Positions 60,126 to 64,000 of a stretch of 64,000 bases of DNA are shown in pieces (the stretch's first letter is position 1; every line of letters starts with the position of its first letter). This stretch comes from Xiphias gladius (Eukaryota; Chordata; Actinopteri; Istiophoriformes; Xiphiidae), in the NCBI RefSeq assembly GCF_016859285.1, contig NC_053415.1, positions 464,501-528,500 of the forward strand, written 5' to 3'. The position numbers were made by a program, and so were the translations under genes. Under the pieces are notes generated by a model. That model was not told where the DNA came from. It saw nothing but the letters and a program-made list of their open reading frames with translations, and did not search any database.

Positions 60126-61430
60126 ATAACTAAAAATCCTGCCTTGCAACAGAGCCTTTCTCAACAGTATGTCATCTGCCTTGCTCCATACATCTAAATG
60201 GATGGTAGTTTTTTGAAAAAATTATCTAATATCATTGTTTATTCAATATTTGTGTTTTTTTTTTTGGTAGCCTTTAATGATCACCATTTCCCATTAGTGC
60301 TAAATGTTCATGTACTAAATGTGCACTAGACTTCAGAAATTATGACCAGAAATTTGAAAAAATTAATAAAGAAGAGGGCGTTGTTGAGTTTTATGTATAT
60401 GGATGAAATGAAGTTAGGACAACGCAAGTACCCATCCTGCCATGCTTGCAGTCTCTTCATGCAAGTTGTAGTTTTTTCTGTGCTCAAAAAATGCTGCAAT
60501 GGCTGTAGAAGATAACAATTTGTCTTAGACTGTGGAAAATAACCCCCAGGAATACACTTCATTTTTTCATAAAGACCGATGAACAAAATGCTAAATGAGA
60601 GATTGCATTGAGTCACTGAAGCCGGCGAAACAGAGTAGTGCTGGCCAACAATGAACAAACAAATCTTTTCTACTGGTATTTTGCGAATTTGATTCAAATT
60701 GAAGTTACACTGGTAAATAGCTGTATTTTTGCACTCTGACACTGAAAAACGCCTTTACATGTCATCAAACTACAGCCATATAATAAAGGCATCACAGCCT
60801 TAAATAGTTTTGCAAACTCACTTGAGTACTGTGTGACAAAGTTTAACTTGCTTTCAGCAGTGGAGGTAGTGACTGACTGAGATGTTTTCGCCTCAGGGTT
60901 AAGTGTAGCTGTGTGCACTATTTAGTACTACAAACCTGTACAAATCTATATACTTGAGTCACCTGAGCTGCTGCTCATACCAGCTCTCGTACAGACGCGC
61001 TGCGCTTGCTGCTTCACGTATATGCCAAACTGCAGCTCATAGGCTAAAGAATGCCAAAGAAAACTACAGGAAGTAGCACTACTATAGGAAGTTGTTCCTT
61101 TATAACTTTGGCTTTATTTGGAATATCGATATTCTTTTAATAACTTTTTATCATGAGCCTCCCTAGATTCTACGTGCAAAGTGTCATGCAGATTGGATTC
61201 ACAACCCAGGACGTTTTTCAATATGCGATGTACTATGTTGGAGTTACTGGTCAAAACGCACTTTGATTATAGCGTCGCTTTCTAGAGGAAATGTGTAATT
61301 TTGAATGCCTGACATGTGTGAACCATTCTATATCTCCCCTGAAAATTTCACTTACATAACTTTTATAGTGTAAAAAAAGAATAAAAATCCGAGCAATTAC
61401 AATAAGGTTCCAAACACTGCTGATATTGGG
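60126..61430. other. Intergenic DNA, nothing recognised
   Basis: No gene recognised; minus-strand frames at 60326-60918 have no known domain. Confidence 0.4.
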
Positions 61431-61459
61431 GTGCCACGCATGCTTTGCATGTGTGGCAC
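61431..61459. other. Short hairpin
   Basis: gtgccacgcatg and catgtgtggcac (one mismatch) around ctttg. Confidence 0.7.
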
Positions 61460-61507
61460 CCAGCCCCCTCAGGCTTGGACCCCTAATAATTGAGAAAAGT
61501 GGGTACA

Positions 61508-62370
61508 AAGCAGGATCATGCTGGGGCCCGCAGTCACAGATCCAACCTCTGTAGCTCCTGAGGGAGAAATACCTGCAGAAAGTGACAGGTTTAGAGGGGA
61601 GAGAGAGACGAGAAAGCACAAAACTATGGTAGAGTAGAAGCGAAATTAGTATTAAGCACTGATGGGATATGAATGCATATGGATAGAGAGGAAGAGGAGG
61701 AGAGAGCAGCTTGGTGCATCATTGGAAGTCCAGTCTAGCCCTATAGCAGCATAACTTAGGGGTTGGTTCAAGACAAACCTGAGCCAGCCTCAACTGTAAA
61801 CTTTTATCAAAAAGAAGGTTTTAAGCCTACTCTTAAACGTGGAGAGGGTTTCTGCCTTCCGGACCCAAACTGGGAGATGGTTCCACTGTAGCAGAGCCTG
61901 ATAACTGGAGGCTCTGTCTCCAAATCTATGTTTGGAGACAAGGAACCACAACCAAGCCTGCATTCTGGGAGCACAGTGTTCAACTGGGGTAATAGGGTAC
62001 TATGAGCTCTTTAAGGGATGATTGTGCCTCAACATTAAGGGTTTTTCAGGTGATTTTACTGGTGGCCAATGCAGTGAGGCAAATGAGAAATGAGATCTCT
62101 TTTCCTAGTTCCTGTCAGTAGTCATGCTGCAGCATTTTGGATCAACTGGAGAGAATTTAAAGATTTGTTGGGACAGCCTGATAACAAGGAATTACAATAA
62201 TCCAGCCGTGAAATAACAAAAGCATGGACTAGTTTTTCTGCATCTTTTTGAAAAAGGATGTACCTGATTTTTGTAATGTTATGTAACTGTTACTGAAAAA
62301 AGGCAGTCCTTGAAGTTTGTTTTATGTGGGAGTTAAAGGACATATCCTGATCAAAGATAACTAGGATTGT
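61508..62370 (-). repeat. Interspersed repeat R1, uninterrupted copy
   Basis: Matches the R1 segments at 27440-27540, 32732-33040 and 33861-34095 in order, without the LINE or the 0.8 kb insert. The GA-rich part (gatagagaggaagaggagga near 61681-61700) is the place equivalent to the LINE insertion. It lies in the same plus-strand direction as the interrupted copy. Confidence 0.8.
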
Positions 62371-62433
62371 TTTTAATTTCCACTATTAATGATGAGTAAT
62401 AGGTTGCTCTGGCATTACAGAGGGGCTTCCTAT

Positions 62434-62870
62434 ACAGTGTATTCAGAAAGTATTCAGGCCCCTTCAATTTTTTCACATTTTGTTATATTGCAGCCTTATG
62501 CAAAAATTGTTGATTATTTTTTTCCCTAATCAATCTACACTCAATACCTCAGTGACAAAGCAAAAACTGAATTTTAGATTTTTTTGCAAATCTAATAAAA
62601 AGGAAAAATTGAAATATCACATTGACATAAGTATTCAGACACTTTGCTATTTTTTTTTTAGGTGCCTCCCATTTCTTGATCATCTTTGAGATGTTTTTAC
62701 ACCTTGATTGGAGTCCATCTGTGGTAAATTCAACCGATTGGACATTTCTTCAACCTCATGGCATGGTTTTTGGTCTGACATGCAATGTCAGCTGTGAGAC
62801 CACTAGACAGGTGTGTGCCTCTCATTTATGCTTGAGGCAGAATCAGCAGCAGAGAATGAAAATGTGACAA
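62434..62870 (+). mobile_element. Tc1-like left end with internal inversion
   Basis: Starts acagtgtattcagaaagtat and continues through tttttcacattttgttatat, tttgagatgtttttacacct and ggagtccatctgtggtaaat, the well-known left end of an abundant fish Tc1 family (from memory). From about 62745 to 62823 the expected sequence appears as its reverse complement (tcaacctcatggcatggttt ... gacaggtgtgtgcctctc). No transposase follows. Confidence 0.7.
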
Positions 62871-63529
62871 AGGGTGGAGCTGCCTTATTTACAGTGAGAC
62901 AGCATTAGCTGTTCCTTTACTATTATTAGTTTCTCCTTTAGTCTTCTTTGTGTCATCATATATGGATACTGCAAACTATCCTAGACTTAACGCAGTTTAG
63001 ACTAGACAAGTTTCCTAGAATCTGTCGTTTACCGATATCTTTATATTCTTTCTACATGACAGCCTTATGAACTTATGTACTCTTGTCCCTTATGTTTATG
63101 TAACATGCATTAAGGGAAAGATACATACTATCACAGAAATGTAGATATTTAAAAATCTCCTATTTTTGAAGCATTTAAAAACAAAGTGGCTCTCTTTTTT
63201 CAATCCATGGCACATAATAAATTCACTTTCATAAGACACTTTTTTTTTTCATTTTTATCAAATTTGATCACAAATTACTTTTACCTGTTAATTTATTTGA
63301 TTTTATTAGAATGTGTGGCACTCATGTTCTCAGTTGTACTGTAATGAATTAAGGGGATGTTCTACAGATGCCTGTTTGAATTTTTTCATGCAATAAAGTG
63401 TAAAAACCTGACACTTTCGGCCTCTCAGAATATTTAGTTGAAAGATAACTTGACAGTTATTGTCTTTAGAAGACTGCAAATAAAAAGGTATTGCTTTTGT
63501 GTTAGTGGCTTTGAGAATCAAGAATGTTC
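62871..63529. other. Intergenic DNA, nothing recognised
   Basis: No gene recognised. Confidence 0.4.
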
Positions 63530-63662
63530 TCTGTCCATTAAACAGGAGGGTCAGGGACATTTACAGGTTTGTTAAAAAAATGTAGTTAGTTCCTTCTCTA
63601 AATTAATCAAACTGAGTATGTTTTTTCTCATAACCATATAAATTTAACTGCAGCAGATTACT
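63530..63662. repeat. Direct repeat R7, copy 2
   Basis: See 59357-59513. Spacing between copies is about 4.17 kb. The flanks do not match. Confidence 0.9.
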
Positions 63663-64000
63663 AAAGCCCACATTCCAGTGTGGTGCAGTAAAATTACTCA
63701 GTTAATACTTTCGAATAACAACATTCAAAAAACTGCAGCTATCAGAAAACTTTATTCAGTATATTTTAAAACAACACTGAAAATTAATGTTCATGGTCAC
63801 AATTATCAGAAGAAAAAAAAAAAAGAAAAGAAATAAAAAAGGCATACCAGAGAGGTGCATAATAAGCTTCAATTTTAAAAACAACCCCACAAAATAAAAC
63901 TCTCCAGTATGAACATGATGGCACCATTCTTGTTCTACTATTGGTCCTGGCATGCTTGACCTTTGACCTCTGTCCTTTAAGAATCTCCTCTGCTATAAAG
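63663..64000. other. Window edge, nothing recognised
   Basis: AT-rich with a poly(A) stretch near 63811-63840; no gene recognised. Confidence 0.4.

Noticed and set aside
1..64000. CRISPR arrays, operons, bacterial or phage systems
   Set aside because: No regularly spaced repeats with unique spacers, no ribosome-binding sites and no prokaryotic gene density; the window is eukaryotic.

Overview
The window is vertebrate nuclear DNA, almost certainly from a teleost fish. The signs are AT-rich intergenic DNA, long CA/GT, GA and TA microsatellites, many decayed Tc1/mariner transposons, a tRNA-derived SINE, an L1/Tx1-type LINE, Ty3/gypsy and hAT remnants, and one host gene with short exons and GT-AG introns. 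There are no prokaryotic features. All family assignments come from motifs read by eye; no database search was run.

The only host gene I can reconstruct is an acyl-CoA-binding protein (dbi) on the minus strand, with coding exons 51847-51861, 49542-49659, 48847-48909 and 45648-45721. They join into 89 codons plus a stop, with consistent phases and consensus splice sites. Its CCAAT-containing upstream region is near 52000-52130. Intron 3 has received a Tc1 element (47044-48385).

Layout: 1-986, a trinucleotide-derived array that switches strand near 551. 4303-7230, a Gag-like remnant split by a SINE (5241-5553) and a Tc1 element (5566-6984). 9248-10180, a second trinucleotide array. 12295-12532, an inverted SINE copy. 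13.5-19.4 kb, Tc1, LINE and MITE fragments. 20.1-21.4 kb and 56.3-57.6 kb, two direct copies of a repeat coding for an SGNH-like block. 26966-34090, an old interspersed repeat (R1) interrupted by a 5 kb Tx1-like LINE lying between GA tracts, and by a second insert of about 0.8 kb. 34.1-36.96 kb, a gypsy remnant lacking RT/RNase H. 41-45 kb, Tc1 pieces and CA arrays. 45.4-52.1 kb, dbi. 55.9-56.3 kb, nested hairpin MITEs. 57.7-59.2 kb, a hAT remnant with an intact C-terminal reading frame. 61.5-62.4 kb, an uninterrupted R1 copy. 62.4-62.8 kb, a rearranged Tc1 end.

The mobile elements form a layered record. R1 was present before the LINE entered its GA-rich tract, and the Gag-like remnant was present before the SINE and Tc1. 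Nothing here looks like a multi-gene system. The observations most worth checking are the LINE inside a GA tract, the palindromic trinucleotide array, the intact hAT dimerisation ORF, and the in-frame upstream extension of dbi.
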